Positions 45,305-56,853 of a stretch of 64,000 bases of DNA are shown here, in pieces (the first letter of the stretch is position 1; each line of letters starts with the position of its first letter). The position numbers and the translations under genes were made by a program. The notes beneath the pieces are model-generated. The model ran no database searches and was not told the DNA's origin. It saw nothing but the letters and a program-made list of their open reading frames with translations. The stretch lies in NCBI GenBank assembly GCA_025667525.1, contig CM046882.1, positions 217,294,592-217,358,591 on the forward strand, given 5' to 3'. The stretch comes from Glebionis coronaria (taxonomy: Eukaryota; Streptophyta; Magnoliopsida; Asterales; Asteraceae).

Positions 45305-45376
45305 CCACGGTTCCTCAAATAACCTTGGGTCTCATTATTGATAATGAACCACAGACCTATTTAACGAACCGCGGCC
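45305..45376 (+). repeat. LARD palindromic module 5 (internal)
   Basis: CACGGTTCCTCAA, TTGGGTCTCATTATTGATAATGAACC, and ACGAACCGCGG. The most degraded module; the ATTATTGATAAT core palindrome remains. Confidence 0.75.
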
Positions 45377-47200
45377 ATTGAGTCCCTTGTTCGTTTTGGT
45401 CTTTTTCTCTTGTGACGAGTTTTCTTGAAGATTCCCTCTTTTCTTCTCTTTCGATTTTCTTCTCTCGTTTCGTGAAGTTATCCTTAACTTCTTTGTTGAG
45501 TCTCTCTCAATTCATTTTAATCATGCTCTTCTAAGTCGAGTCACTTTCTTTTATTCTTTCTAAACTAAGTTGAGTCGAGCCTCACCCTTTCCTCATCATG
45601 TAATTGTTCTTTGAACATTCATAATGATTGAGAAGAGCTACGAAACTTTGAGCATGTAGTTTATCATATGCTAAACACCATTTGGTGTCGACATTCATAA
45701 GCATCCTTGCCTATAATGTCTTATATCAAGAATATTTTTTTAAAGCGTCTTTATCCGCTTTTGGTTTTCTTTTTTTTTTGGTCAAAAATGTCTCTAGGTT
45801 GAGATATTTTTGTTCTTCTTTGTTGAGAGTTGATTGCGGTTAAAATTTACAATTAGTATGGGCGATTCCAACAATTCTAAGTTTTTATCCTTTTGAGAGG
45901 ATTTTGGTTAAATCTTGAATTTTCTTGGGTGATTCCATAAATTCTAAGCTTTTAGCCCTTTGACATATTATCATTACAATTAGTATGGATGTTTCTTCTC
46001 TACCTCTATTCTAATAATTGTGAATTGATCTTGTCAAGCTCCTCTCCTTTGACTTTTTTTAGATTGATAAAATCACGTGCACACTTTTTTCTTCAATGCT
46101 TTTCAATGTTTGTGCAAACGACTTGTTTATCATCCTCATTTTTCTTTTCATCATAGTCCTTCTTTCTCTCTTTTAGACTATGTGGAATTGTTTTTATTGT
46201 CCATGTCATACTCTCTTTAGTTTGGTATTTTTGCCATGATATTAAAGTAGAGTATGTCCTCCCGACAATATTTTTTCTTTTTTTGACATCGCTATATATG
46301 TATGCTCTTGTTCACTAACTTTGTTTTGTAGGACATCTAACCCTTCTTTGTTGCTTGTCACTTTTCTTGCTTTGTTGGTGCCTCAAGCAAGGGGGAGCTC
46401 ATATCAAGGGGGAGCTTTTTTAAGAGTTCAACTCATTACATTTGTGATCATTGACTCACTTAAATTGCATTCATCGAACATCTTGCAAGTAATGAATTTT
46501 GGAATCTCGAAGATAAGCATATTATTATGCATAGAGTTGGTTAACCTATGGTGATTGAAGACTTCACTAGGATGACGCAAGCTCGATATCTTTGGATGAT
46601 GGGTCTACGAATACCTTTTTTATTCGACAAAAGGGGGAGAAGTAAGTGTAAACTAGTAACTTATACATTTTAATATGCGTTGCGGTTTATTTGTTTGCCA
46701 TCATCAAAAAGGGGGAGATTGTTAGTGCAGATATTACGATGTTTAGCCGATATAATCTCTTCGTGTTTTGTTGATGACAAACGTATAATTCACAATACAT
46801 TATATAAAATGGTAATGTACTCATAATAACTCAAGAATACATGTGTATACTTCTCTCGACACCTCCAAGATCTCATTCGGTATGAATCACTCAAGGTATG
46901 AATAAACTTGTCATTAACCTAACTAAGTGATCAAAGATTAATATTTTCTTAAAATTCACTTTTATACAAAGTGACAAAGTAATTTTTAATTAACTTTATT
47001 TTTAAGAAAATGTTTTATTAAAAAGAAAAATGGAAATTAAATTTTGAATATTCCAAAGAATATTACCTAAGGTATATTCCATAGAATATTCTTTAATTTG
47101 AATTTTGCATATTTCATATGCCAAAGGAATATCCTTTTAGGGTATAAACTACCCCAGATGGAATATCCCCACTAAAGGAAAAATTTGCACGGACTCCAAC

Positions 47201-47273
47201 GCGGAGATTCCTTAAAGGAACCCGCGGTTCCTTATTGATAAGGAACCGTGGGTAGAGATAAGGAACCGCGGGT
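47201..47273 (+). repeat. LARD palindromic module 6
   Basis: 3' LTR counterpart of module 1. Its last arm, ATAAGGAACCGCGG, matches the motif better than that arm of module 1 (ATAAGAAACCAAGG). Confidence 0.85.
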
Positions 47274-48679
47274 GTTTTTGACCGTTGCAATGTTGCTCTA
47301 TAAATAGTGGATTATTTCCAGATTTTCTTTCAACCCTTTTTGCACAGTTTCTTCAAAAACATCTTTAAACCCTTGATTAGTTAGTTTATATTAATCTTTT
47401 TTAAGATGTGATTCTCTCCTTCAATCTCCTCATCCTCTTAAGTGCAAAGAGAAGATCACTCACACATTTGTGATGTGATTAAAGATGAAGTCTTGATGAA
47501 GATCATCATGTTCATCATTTTTATTTGTGTCTTGTGTAGATCCAATGTATTTGTGTATACTTGGATCAATCTTGTATAGATCCAATGTATATGTGTATAC
47601 TTGGATCAATCTTGTATAGATCCAATGTATATGGGTATACTTGGATCAATATTGTGTAGATCCAATGTATTTGTGAATACTTGGATTAGTTGTGTTAATC
47701 CATTGTATTTGTGAATACTTGGATTAAGTCTTGTGTAAATCCATTGTATATGTGTATACTTGGATTTATGTTGTGTATATCCAAGTTACATGTGTACACT
47801 TGGATATGTGTTTTATTGAGTTGGAATAGGTAAGAGTTGTGAGTTCTCACTAAACTATAAAGTGATGTGGTTGTGTCTTGTGAGTTCTCACTAAACTATA
47901 AAGTGATGTAGTTGTGTCTAGTGAAGTTCTCACTTAGCTTCAAAGTGAAGAGTCGTGAAGATTGGTTCTACCTTTCGATTATAACTAGACATCTAGCCTT
48001 GTGTCGTAAAATGGTGAAGTAGGAAACGTTCTGAAGATTGGTTCTACCTTTCGATTAGAACTCGACATCTAGCCTTGTGTCGTTAAATGGTGAAGAGGGC
48101 AACATTGTGTAGATTGGTCCTACCTAAGATTAGGACTCGACATCTAGCTTAGTGTCGGAAATTGTGTAAGCGACGTGTATGGTTTTCTCCGCCTTGAAAG
48201 GAGTTTTGTTGACTAGTTAAGTAACTCTCGAGTAAGGTGTACTCGAGGAGTGGAGTAGGCGAAGAGGAGCTTCGTGACCGAACCACTATAAATCATCGTG
48301 TCGGTACTTTCCTTTACATTTATGTCTTTACTATTATAGATGTATTTATATATTGTGTGTTGTGTGCATCTCATAATCTAAACATCTAAGTTGCGGAAAA
48401 GCTAAGGCTTAGTACGTGTGTGCTTCGTGTTTAGATTATGGTCAAGTGTGCATCCTTTAGTCTAAAAATCTTAGTTGCGGAAAAGCTAAGGCTTAGTACA
48501 TGTGTGCTTAGTGTTTAGACTATTGCTTGATGTACACTTGATTTGATGTGTTTGTGTGTTTCCTTACTTATAGTTATTATCTATTACAAACACATCTCAT
48601 ATCTAGTCAAGCTTAATCGAGAATTTGATACAAACGATAGTCAAGGTTTACAACGTATCAATATTTGGCATCCACTATA

Positions 48680-48750
48680 GGCAGTCCTTTATTGAGCCCG
48701 CGGTTCTTTATTGATAAGGAACCGCGGTGATATTTAAGGAACCGCGGCCA
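48680..48750 (+). repeat. LARD palindromic module 7
   Basis: 3' LTR counterpart of module 2; the first forward arm is degraded (GGCAGTCCTTTAT), the other three are intact. Confidence 0.85.
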
Positions 48751-48816
48751 GTGAAATAAACGAAATGTTTTTAAAATGAACTAGAAACTATTCAACCCCC
48801 CCTTCTAGTTTTTATA

Positions 48817-48821
48817 GAAGT
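48817..48821 (+). repeat. Target-site duplication, right (LARD)
   Basis: GAAGT, identical to 39738-39742. Confidence 0.88.
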
Positions 48822-48874
48822 GATTTCTCATTTTCTTTTAAAGCAATCAAAATAAACTACAAATGATAGGTTTC

Positions 48875-48992
48875 GTGTTCGTTTCTTCTTTTGTGTTTAT
48901 ACAATCAGGATCCTCTACAAAATATAAGAAGCATTCATTTCTTCTTTTTTTCTTTATACAATCAGGATCCTCTACAAAATATAAAAAGGCAC
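48875..48992 (+). repeat. Tandem duplication, about 57 bp x2
   Basis: TTTCTTCTTT, ATACAATCAGGATCCTCTAC and AAAATATAA recur in the same order about 57 bp apart. It lies in the DNA that flanks the LARD on the right. Confidence 0.8.
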
Positions 48993-49400
48993 AAATATTC
49001 AGTGTCACTTTTATTGAGGTTAAAATTAGATTAGGTTTTGCTTTCAGTTTTGAGGTATTTTAATTAGGGATTTTGGGGGCTTTCTGAAAATCATCTCTAA
49101 AAATAAAGTATAAACTTTTGGTACGGTTTCTTTCGGTTTCAGGGTTTTTGGAATTAGGAGTTGTTTATATGATTTTGCCTAACAAGTATGAGTAAAGTGG
49201 CCCGGGTATTTCTGTGAATAGCTTGCAAATATGTTTCGAAAAACTAAATAGGCTTCGTTGGAGGGTTTGCATTGTTGTGATTCCTGTCTTTTTTGTTGTC
49301 GGGATTGATGGCATGCGATGTTGACTTTTGTGTCTTTCATTGCTGCTTTTGATTACGGTTGACGATATAAAGCTCTAATATTGTAGTTTCTTTTGTCCAG

Positions 49401-49452
49401 GCAACCTTTTAAGTTTGACGACATACATATGATTGGTGACACGACCAACAAG
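49401..49452 (+). other. Exon-like segment of unknown host gene
   Basis: 52 nt bounded by a T-rich tract plus CAG on the left (TTTTGTCCAG) and AAG|GTAAGA on the right, both good plant splice signals. One frame reads QPFKFDDIHMIGDTTNK. I do not recognise the protein. With the promoter-like leader at 39111-39737 it could be the next exon of a gene whose first intron was invaded by the LARD. No second coding exon can be followed, because copia fragment D begins about 160 bp further on. Confidence 0.3.
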
Positions 49453-49616
49453 GTAAGAAATCCCACTATTATGATTATCAGCGGTCTTATGCCTTGTGGT
49501 TAGAGGTAGGCTCTCATTTGCCTTGGTGTCTTCTTTTTTGCTGAAACCATGCATATGGTTTTTGAGAACGCCCTCTTGTATGTGAAAGAGTGAGATTATT
49601 TTAACATTTTGTTTGT

Positions 49617-51392
49617 GTGTGGGTGGTGTCCATATACGAACCAAAAGAAAGACGTCGACATCGACGGTTATCTCCTCTTAACTTTGACGCTATTAATTAT
49701 TTGGCGAAAACAGAACTTGTTCGTGGTCTTCCTAAACTTACATTGTACAAGGACCATTCGTGTTCCACGTGTACAATGGGGAAAAGGACTAAGATATCAT
49801 ACAAACCCAAGACTGAAGACACTAACCAAGAGAAACTTTATTTGTTGCATATGGATCTTTGTGGGCCAATGCGTGTTGAAAGTCTTAGTGATAAAAAGTA
49901 CATCCTCGTCATTGTCGACGATTACTCTTAGTTTACATAGGTGAAATTACTTGTAACAAAAAATGAGGCACCTAAGTTTATCATCGGATTTCTCAAGATG
50001 ATGCGTCTCAACACTACTGCCCGACGCATTCGTACAGATAATGGAATCGAATTTGTGAATCAAATCTTGCGTAATTATTATGAAGAAGTTTACATATCTC
50101 ATGAAACATCCGTTGCTCGCACTCCACAACAAAATAGTGTCGTTGAAAGGCGAAATCGCACACTTATGGAAGCTGCTCGAACGATGTTAATTTACGCAAA
50201 GGCTCCATTTTTTTTATGGGAAGAAGTAGTATCTACAGCAGTTTACACCCAAAACCGGTCACTAATTCGAAAACGCCATGGTAAAACACCTTATGAGCTC
50301 CTACATGGAAAAGTACCAGATTTTTCATATCTTCATGTATTTGGTTCTCTTTGCTATCCAAAGAATGATGGTGGCAATTTGGGAAAACTTCAACCAAAGG
50401 ATGATATTGGTATTTTCATTGGTTATGCACCCACAAAGAAAGCATTCTAAATCTACAATCATAATTCTCGCAAGATCCTCGAAACTATGAATGTTGATTT
50501 TGATGAGCTGACGGCAATGGCTTCTGAGCAAAGCAGCTCTGAACCCGCACTTCATGAAATGGGACCCAGTAACATTTGCTCTGGTGTTGTCCCAAACAAC
50601 CCTGCTTCATCATCATTTACACCACCTTCTAGGAATAAATGGGATACGTTGTTTCAACCGTTCTTTGATGAATTCTTTACTCCTCCAAGTATTGTTGCTC
50701 CAGAACCTGAGGTAATAGCTCCGGTTACCAAAGTTGTAGCTCCAGCAACCGAAGGACAATCAGATACGTCTACACCTACAATTGGTCAAGATATACCTTC
50801 AACGTGTACTTCTCAACCAACACCCGAATCAACTACCCATGTCATGCCTGTTGATGATGAAGAGGATGATGATGATCACGACTTGGAATTCGCTCAAATG
50901 CGTGAACTTCCATTCTTTGGTGTACGAATTCCCGACCATAATCAAGTCGGGTCATCCACCTCAGAGGAAGCTCCTACTATGGTCTACTCCAATCCACGGA
51001 TTCGTGAACATGACATCAAGTGGACAAAGGATCATCGTATAGATTCTATTATTGGTCACCCAAATCGTCTGGTATCCACACGAAGTCAGTTACATGAAAG
51101 TGCAATGTTTTGTCTTTTTGATGCTTTTCTCAGTGAAGTTGAACCTAAAACGTGGCAACAAGCATTTACCCAATCTTGTTGGATAGAAGCTATGCAAGAA
51201 AAACTTAATGAATTTGTACGTCTTAATGTATGGGAACTTGTCCCATGCCCGGATCAAGTGAAGTTACTCAGTTTGAAATGGGTTTACAAGGTGAAACTCA
51301 ACGAGTTAGGCGGAATTTTGAAAAACAAAGCTCGACTAGTAGCTCGTGGATACAAGCAATTATTGGGCATCGACTTTATGGAATTAATATGA
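49617..51392 (+). pseudogene. Copia D fragment: integrase to start of RT (three nonsense codons)
   Basis: One continuous frame from 49617 to 51392, interrupted by TAG at 49929-49931, TAG at 49938-49940 and TAA at 50448-50450. It shows the pre-integrase finger (RRHRRLSPLNFDAINYLAK, CSTCTMGKRTK), the integrase core (HMDLCGPMRV, IVDDYS, IRTDNGIEFVN, PQQNSVVERRNRTLMEAA), and the C-terminal FGSLCYPKND and IGYAPTKKAF. A Pro/Thr/Asp-rich linker ending MVYSNPRIREHD then leads to the RT opening (KTWQQAFTQSCWIEAMQEKL, LNVWELVPCPD, SLKWVYKVKL, KARLVARGYKQ). Homology stops abruptly near 51372. The core D, D, E residues are present. It differs clearly from A2 integrase, so this is another copia lineage. 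No LTR attached. Confidence 0.9.
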
Positions 51393-51725
51393 AAAGTTTG
51401 TGTGTGGATTTTAAGTATTGTTCGTACTTGATTTAATTCAAATTGATCACGGTTTAAGGTGGACTTATCGTTTTTGGTATAAAAAGAAATTGGTTGTTAA
51501 TTATCTATTTTAAAATAAACACGAAAGCTTTGAAGTAAATGACAAAATAACAAAACTAAGATGAAAGACTTAAGAGAAATAAAAAAGGGAATTAAAGTAA
51601 TTAAAAACTTAATTAAAAGTAAATTTGAAAATAAAATAAGATAAGACAATATAAAATTAAACTTGACAAAAATGGTGGGAAAGAAATCAACCTTGAAAAA
51701 TAATTAAGTAAAATAAAACAAAGTA
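51393..51725. other. AT-rich non-coding DNA
   Basis: Nothing recognisable. A-rich, with TTAAAAGTAAATTTGAAAAT-type words; probably LTR remnant continuous with the array that follows. Confidence 0.4.
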
Positions 51726-52020
51726 TTACGATCCAATCACAACCTAGATCGCAACCTAGATCGCAACTAGCGATCGCAGTCCTCGATCGCAACCACGATC
51801 GCACCCTACGATCGCAACAAGTGATCGCACTCTACGATCGCAACAGATGGTCGCAGTCAACAATCGTAACTCACGATCGCAACTACGATCGCAAAGAGTG
51901 ACCGTAGTCAACAATGGTAGTCACCAATCGCAGCTGACAATCGCAATATGGATCGTAGTATTTGATTGCAAGTAGAAACCCTAAGGCTTATGCGATCACA
52001 ATACTCGATCGGAACCTTAA
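51726..52020. repeat. GATCGCA motif array
   Basis: Ten exact GATCGCA words and about six one-base variants (GGTCGCA, AATCGCA, AATCGTA, GACCGTA, GATCGTA) in about 240 bp, usually as ACGATCGCAAC, spaced 12-20 bp with unrelated spacers. AATAAGC words follow at 52055-52100. By analogy with G2, this looks like the variable motif array of an Athila-like LTR lying on the minus strand and cut by gypsy C. Confidence 0.8.
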
Positions 52021-53884
52021 AATCTTAAGAACATTACGATGGAATGTAAAAGGTAAATAAGCAAAACCAAATAAGCACTTTTCTAATAAGCACTAATAAG
52101 TGTGTAAACACTTATCCTTTTGCCACTAAAATCAAGGAAAAACAAGACCTAATCATGTGTTTAATATCGTAAAAGTCGGAATTACGCGTGGTTTTGTGTT
52201 TTTGTGTTAAATAGGTACAAAATATCAAAAGGAAAGAAAACACCGGATTTCACGGTCAAATGTTGAAGAAAAGTCCAAGAAAGAGACGAAAACAAGTCAA
52301 AAGACCAAAAGTGTGCCGAAGATAACGAAAACCGGCAAATCAACACGGGTTTTGAAGAAAGATCAAGGAAGCCGAAATCGAGTTTGTTTATAGTGGATTT
52401 CAACTTAATGAAGATAATTGGGCTTAGTGGGTCCCACATCTACTTATTGGGCCCAAAAGCCCAATAGTGGATTTATTGTTATTCACTTTTGGTAAAAAGC
52501 CCAATACATGGCCCAAAATTTACACAAGAGACGTGTTGGGTTTACAAAGCCCATGTTTAATAAACGGATTGGAGTATTCTTTTGGGCCAAGCCCAAATGG
52601 TCATAACGGTTAGACGGTTTTAAGTGAATTGTTATCAACTTTTCACATTTTGGTCAAACTTCACACTCACACGTATAAAACACTTACCAACTCACACACG
52701 TTTATTTTAATAAAACATTTTTTTACCCACCCCACCCACACTTATCTCTTCGTTACAAACAATAAACCATTCACCTTTCCCCACTCCTTCTCTCCCACAA
52801 AAAATGCAACACCCTTTTACTGTACAAAAACCCTAATCACAAATTTACCCAATTAAAATTGGGGCTTTTACCTAATTCGTGCGATTCACACGTATCTCAA
52901 ATAAATCCCTATAAGAATCGGAGAAGAAAACCATGTGGTCCTCACCTACGTGGCAAATCCCTTTCATGTGATTGGATAAAACACCTCATCACCAACAAAT
53001 CCTCATATAGTAGCTTGCCACCTCAGATACAACAAACACAAAACTGCCACCCTGGCAATCCAAGTGAAAGAAGGTGTATTCTCAGCCGTTTGATCAAGAA
53101 GAGAAGAAAGAGAAGGAAGAAAAGATACGTTTGATGGCCCAGATTGAATTTTACCCCCAATCAAATCTGTAATGGGTGCCTAGTTTTTATTTTTAATTTT
53201 ATTTATGCAGAATTAGATTTAGGGTAATTGTAATTTCTTCTTTTTCCAAGTTTTGTACTCAGTTTATGGTATTAATAAAGTTTTATTTCAATTAAATTCG
53301 TGTCTTAATCTTTATTATTTAAAGTTAATTTTAATCTCTCTTTATTCCGATTTTAATTAATAAAAGTGAAATTAAAAATTGGTATTAATCTTCCCTCATT
53401 GGGAAGATCTTAAATCTGTTCAAAGATATTTGGTTCGAGATGTTTCTGGTTCGAGAAGGTTTCGAGATGATGATAATGATGATATTCGGTGGTGTTTGAT
53501 TCGGTTTATAAGAGTGCTCAGCGCACCTCTTCGTCGCAAAGGTTTCATCATCAGGTTCTCATCTCTTTTATTTTAATAGTTTTAGATTTAATAGGATTTT
53601 TGTTATTATCTGTTTAAGTTTATCAATCTGTTATTGTTATTTGGATTATGATATGTTATGTTTATTTGAATCTGCTTATGTTTGGATTTGAGTTCGTTGG
53701 ATTTGCTTAGTATGATTTGTCTGGTATAGTTTATTTAAGATATCTGCTTAGTATGATTTGACTATTTGGGTTTATTTGGATTGATTGAATTTGTTTAAGT
53801 TTTGGTTTAGATCTGCTTAAGTCTGTTTGTTTGGTTCGAATCTGTTTACTTATGTTATGATATAGTCTGCTATTTGGTTTGGGT

Positions 53885-53889
53885 ATTTT
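53885..53889 (+). repeat. Target-site duplication, left (copia B)
   Basis: ATTTT before TGTTGGG; the same ATTTT at 59062-59066. Confidence 0.88.
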
Positions 53890-54414
53890 TGTTGGGAATA
53901 AATCTATGCTTACTTGTTTCCCCTGCTAGTTGATTATTCATTCCCCTGCTAGAGTAAGTTCCCCCTGCTAAATAACAAAGGCAGGGGGATCTGTTCCCCT
54001 GCTGGAGTCAAAGGCCCTGCCGTCAAGATAAACATGGAATAGATTTTTACGCGTTTCAGTTATTATTCCTTAATACTTTCCATAGTTTGTTAGTAGTGAT
54101 CTTGTACGTGGGTCCTTGTATCTATAAAAGGACTCACTAGGTTAGCATGCAAAGTGTGTCTTTCTCATTTCGTTTTTCATTATTATTACTTTAAGGTTTT
54201 GTAAACCCTAATACCACTTTGGGTATTCGTATATCTTTGATATATTAAAGTTCAACGTTTGAATCTCATTTGTTCTTGTGCTAAACATTACATTCCGCAT
54301 CTTGTTTAGTTACTTTGCTTTGCAAAGTTTCTCTAGTGTTAGATTGAATTCTTTCTCTCTATCACAACCCTTAAACAAGCTATTAAGGTTTAAGATCTGA
54401 CTTTGGGATCAACA
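53890..54414 (+). repeat. 5' LTR of copia B (525 bp)
   Basis: TGTTGGGAATAAATCTATGC...CTTTGGGATCAACA. The U3 array at 53920-54021 has five CCCCTGCT, one inverted GGCAGGGG and one CCCTGCC. TATA box at 54123. Confidence 0.95.
53920..54021 (+). repeat. CCCCTGCTA motif array in copia B U3
   Basis: Seven copies or near copies in about 100 bp, starting 30 bp from the LTR edge and ending about 100 bp before the TATA box. This is the place occupied by the GCGYTGACA array in family A. Repeated in the 3' LTR. Confidence 0.88.
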
Positions 54415-54416
54415 AG

Positions 54417-54428
54417 TGGTATCAGAGC
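54417..54428 (+). other. Primer-binding site, tRNA-iMet (copia B)
   Basis: TGGTATCAGAGC, two bases after the LTR end. Confidence 0.95.
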
Positions 54429-54476
54429 TTGTTGAGAAACTTTGTCTAAATCAAGAACAAAATCCTCATAGCAAAC

Positions 54477-56846
54477 ATGTCTTCAGATTCATCCACAAAT
54501 AGCAACAACCACAATAACCTCAAGTTACCCATGTTGGATCCTGAAAACTTTGAATTATGGGAATTCAGAATCCAACAATACCTGAAAATGGAACACTATG
54601 TTCTCTGGGAGATCATAGAGTTTGGTGATCAATTCAACAAAATGGTGGCAGTTGAAGAAGGCAAGGATGAAGGTGAAAGTTCCAAAGGTAAGGACAAGAA
54701 GAAATCTGCTGCTCTATGTGATAAGGAAATACTGGCTAGAAGGCATGATGTCAGGGCTCACAGCTCATTGCTGTTGGCCCTACCTGATAGACATCAACTC
54801 AGATTCAGGAAATACAAAACAGCTAAGGAACTATGGGAAGCCATAGGCACAACCTTTGGAGGAAATGAAGCCACAAAGAAGAAGAAGAAGAACCAAATGC
54901 TGGATGATTTTGCTTCTTTCAAAGCAATTGGTGATGAATCAATTGGAGCTATTTACAATAGGCTTCAAGACATGGTGGCCCACTTGGAATTCTTTGATAT
55001 TGAGGTGACAAGAGAGCAGGTGAATACCAGGTTTCTTAACAGCCTCCAGAAAGAATGGTTTGTCTATAAGGCAATCTGGCAGAATAAGGATGACTTGGAC
55101 AACAAGAATATTGATGATATATACAATAACTTAAAAGTTTTTGAACCTATTGTCAATGAAATGAAGTCAAAAGGGACAATTCCCACCAACTCAAGTGGAG
55201 TAGCTGATTCCCCTGCTAACATGGCATTCATATCACAAAGCAGTGGAATCTCCAAGAACAGTGGAATAGAAGTAGCCCCTGCTACTTATTCCCCTGCTAC
55301 CAGGTCTGGACCTTCCTATGATGAAGAAAGACCAGCCACATTCAGCCTTGACACTGCATGTGCCTTTATAGCATCTCAAGGGCCACAAGGATCTACAGTG
55401 TTACATGAAGATCTAAGTCAAATCAGTAAGCAAGCGCTAGAAGAATTGGATATCAAGTGGAATATGGCCTTGCTCAGCATGAGAGCAAACAGGTTCCACA
55501 AAAAGTATGGGAAGAAGATCACAATTAATCCATCTGATGTGGCTGGGTTTGATAAAGCAAAAGTTGAATGCTACAATTGTGGCAAGAAGGGTCATTTTGC
55601 CAGGGAATGCAGAGGACCTAAGTCTGGAAATAGCCATAGAAAGGATGAGGATTCTGGTGCTAAAGCCATGGTAGCAATGCAGGGGATAGATGGAGCAAAT
55701 GGATGGGACTGGACTGCTATGACAGAAAGTGTGGAAAGAAATCAAGCTTTGATGGCTGAGGAGAAGGAAGAAGACTTTGCACTTATGGCCATGTCAAGTT
55801 CCAGCTCTGACAATGAGGTATATGATGACTCATACTGTACTAAAGCTTGTAGGAAAAATACTGAATCTTTAAATGATCAAATCAGAAAGGTAAAAGCTGA
55901 CTATATCAATTGTGATAATGATCTTGATAATTAGAAACGTGCTTTAGAACAACTAGAGTCCACCATAAGAGAGTATAGGCAAAGAGAAAGTGAGTATAGG
56001 GATCACATTGTGATTCTAGAAAGAGATGCCAAGGAGAATAACCAATCTATAAATGTTTTAACTGCTGAACTTGAAATTTTCAAAGCTAACCAAAAGATAG
56101 ATGAGGAAACTGTTGAAAAATTTGGAAAAGCTTCAAAAGATTTAACCAAGGCATTTGAAATTGGTCAATCTCCTAAGGACAAAACAGGGTTTGGAATTAA
56201 AAATATGAATGCTACTATACCACCACCCCCTGCTAACATCCATGCTGCCTATCCTAGAAAAGACTTGTCATGGACTGGTCTCCCTTGTTTTGAAAAACAG
56301 GATGACATTGAGTTTGACTTGAGTGCTTATATACCTAATAACCTTGATACAAAAGAGTCTCTAGTTAAAACTAGTGTCATTAGGGATGTTAAACAGGAAC
56401 AGGTTGGATTAAAGCAAATTGACAACCCTGTTAGATTTTCAAAAGAAGGAATTTCTAGCAGCAATCCAAACTCTAAGAGCATCTCTTCCAAATCTAAGGC
56501 TAGGCCACAGTCTCCTAAACCTACCATTAAATATGCTGGTATGTACAGGAATGTCAGAGGTAATCAAAGAAATTGGAATGACCAAAAGTCTCATCAATTA
56601 GGAAAAGACTTTGTGATCAATACCAAGCCCTGCTTCACATGTGGCAGTTTTGAACACACTTATCAAGAGTGTAAGGCACAAATAGAGATGGTGGCTACAA
56701 ATCCCTTAAAGGATATGCAACCTAAAGCCATTCTTCTAAATGCAGGGGCAAAATCCTTTTCCCCTGCCAAGTATGTTGCCCCTGCCTTGAGAAATAGAGT
56801 ATTATTCATATCCTGGTGGGGAGCATGGAAAGATAACAAGTGCTAA
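54477..56846 (+). CDS. Copia B gag (one internal TAG)
   Basis: ATG at 54477. Capsid region: LPMLDPENFELWEFRIQQYL, YVLWEIIEFG, KELWEAIGTTFGGNEA, DDIYNNLKVFEP (residues about 15-225). Zinc knuckle CYNCGKKGHFAREC near residue 365. TAG at 55932-55934 follows LDN, where Trp would be a one-base change; the same frame is open beyond it to 56846, with a coiled coil and a second knuckle CFTCGSFEHTYQEC near 56632. Aligns with A2 gag throughout, including DNEVYDD and PPPPANIHAAYP/DLSWTGLP. SPA codon triplets at 55208, 55275, 55288, 56225, 56760 and 56780 are copies of the element motif; AGCAGGGG-type copies occur at 55677 and 56743. The stop could be leaky, or the copy could rely on Gag from relatives. 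Confidence 0.9.
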
Positions 56847-56853
56847 GAAAGGA

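Larger units (their letters stand above)
41840..46719 (+). other. LARD internal region, non-coding
   Basis: Contains the primer-binding site TGGTATCAGAGC (41842-41853), three palindromic modules (42230-42280, 44053-44125, 45305-45376), two AAGGGGGAG tracts near 46390-46410, and the polypurine tract AAAAAGGGGGAGA (46706-46718). A Pro/Thr-rich 66-codon frame at 44578-44778 is the only longer frame and shows no retroelement motif. The AGGGGGAG strings suggest derivation from a copia element whose genes have been replaced or eroded. Confidence 0.75.
39743..48816 (+). mobile_element. LARD: large non-coding LTR retrotransposon derivative (9.07 kb)
   Basis: Two LTRs of 2097 bp each flank a 4.9-kb interior, with a tRNA-iMet primer site at 41842, a polypurine tract at 46706 and duplication GAAGT. 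There is no gag or pol similarity in the interior, only short chance frames. The primer choice suggests copia parentage, and movement would need proteins from another element. A palindromic 70-bp module built on CCGCGGTTCCTTAT occurs seven times (two per LTR, three inside). The LTRs differ at several positions per hundred near the start and less elsewhere, so the insertion is not recent. Confidence 0.92.
46720..48816 (+). repeat. 3' LTR of LARD (2097 bp)
   Basis: TGTTAGTGCAGATATTACG...CTAGTTTTTATA. Collinear with the 5' LTR. The terminal CA has become TA, but the flanking GAAGT fixes the end. It carries modules 6 (47201-47273) and 7 (48680-48750). Confidence 0.92.

Noticed and set aside
49375..49644. 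89-codon minus-strand frame near the exon-like segment
   Set aside because: No recognisable domain; the plus-strand reading with splice sites is more plausible, though weak.
52629..53134. Two open frames (75 and 91 codons) in the gypsy C LTR
   Set aside because: They lie within an LTR, downstream of a TATA-like box, with His/Thr- or Arg-rich low-complexity sequence and no homologue in the other LTRs.
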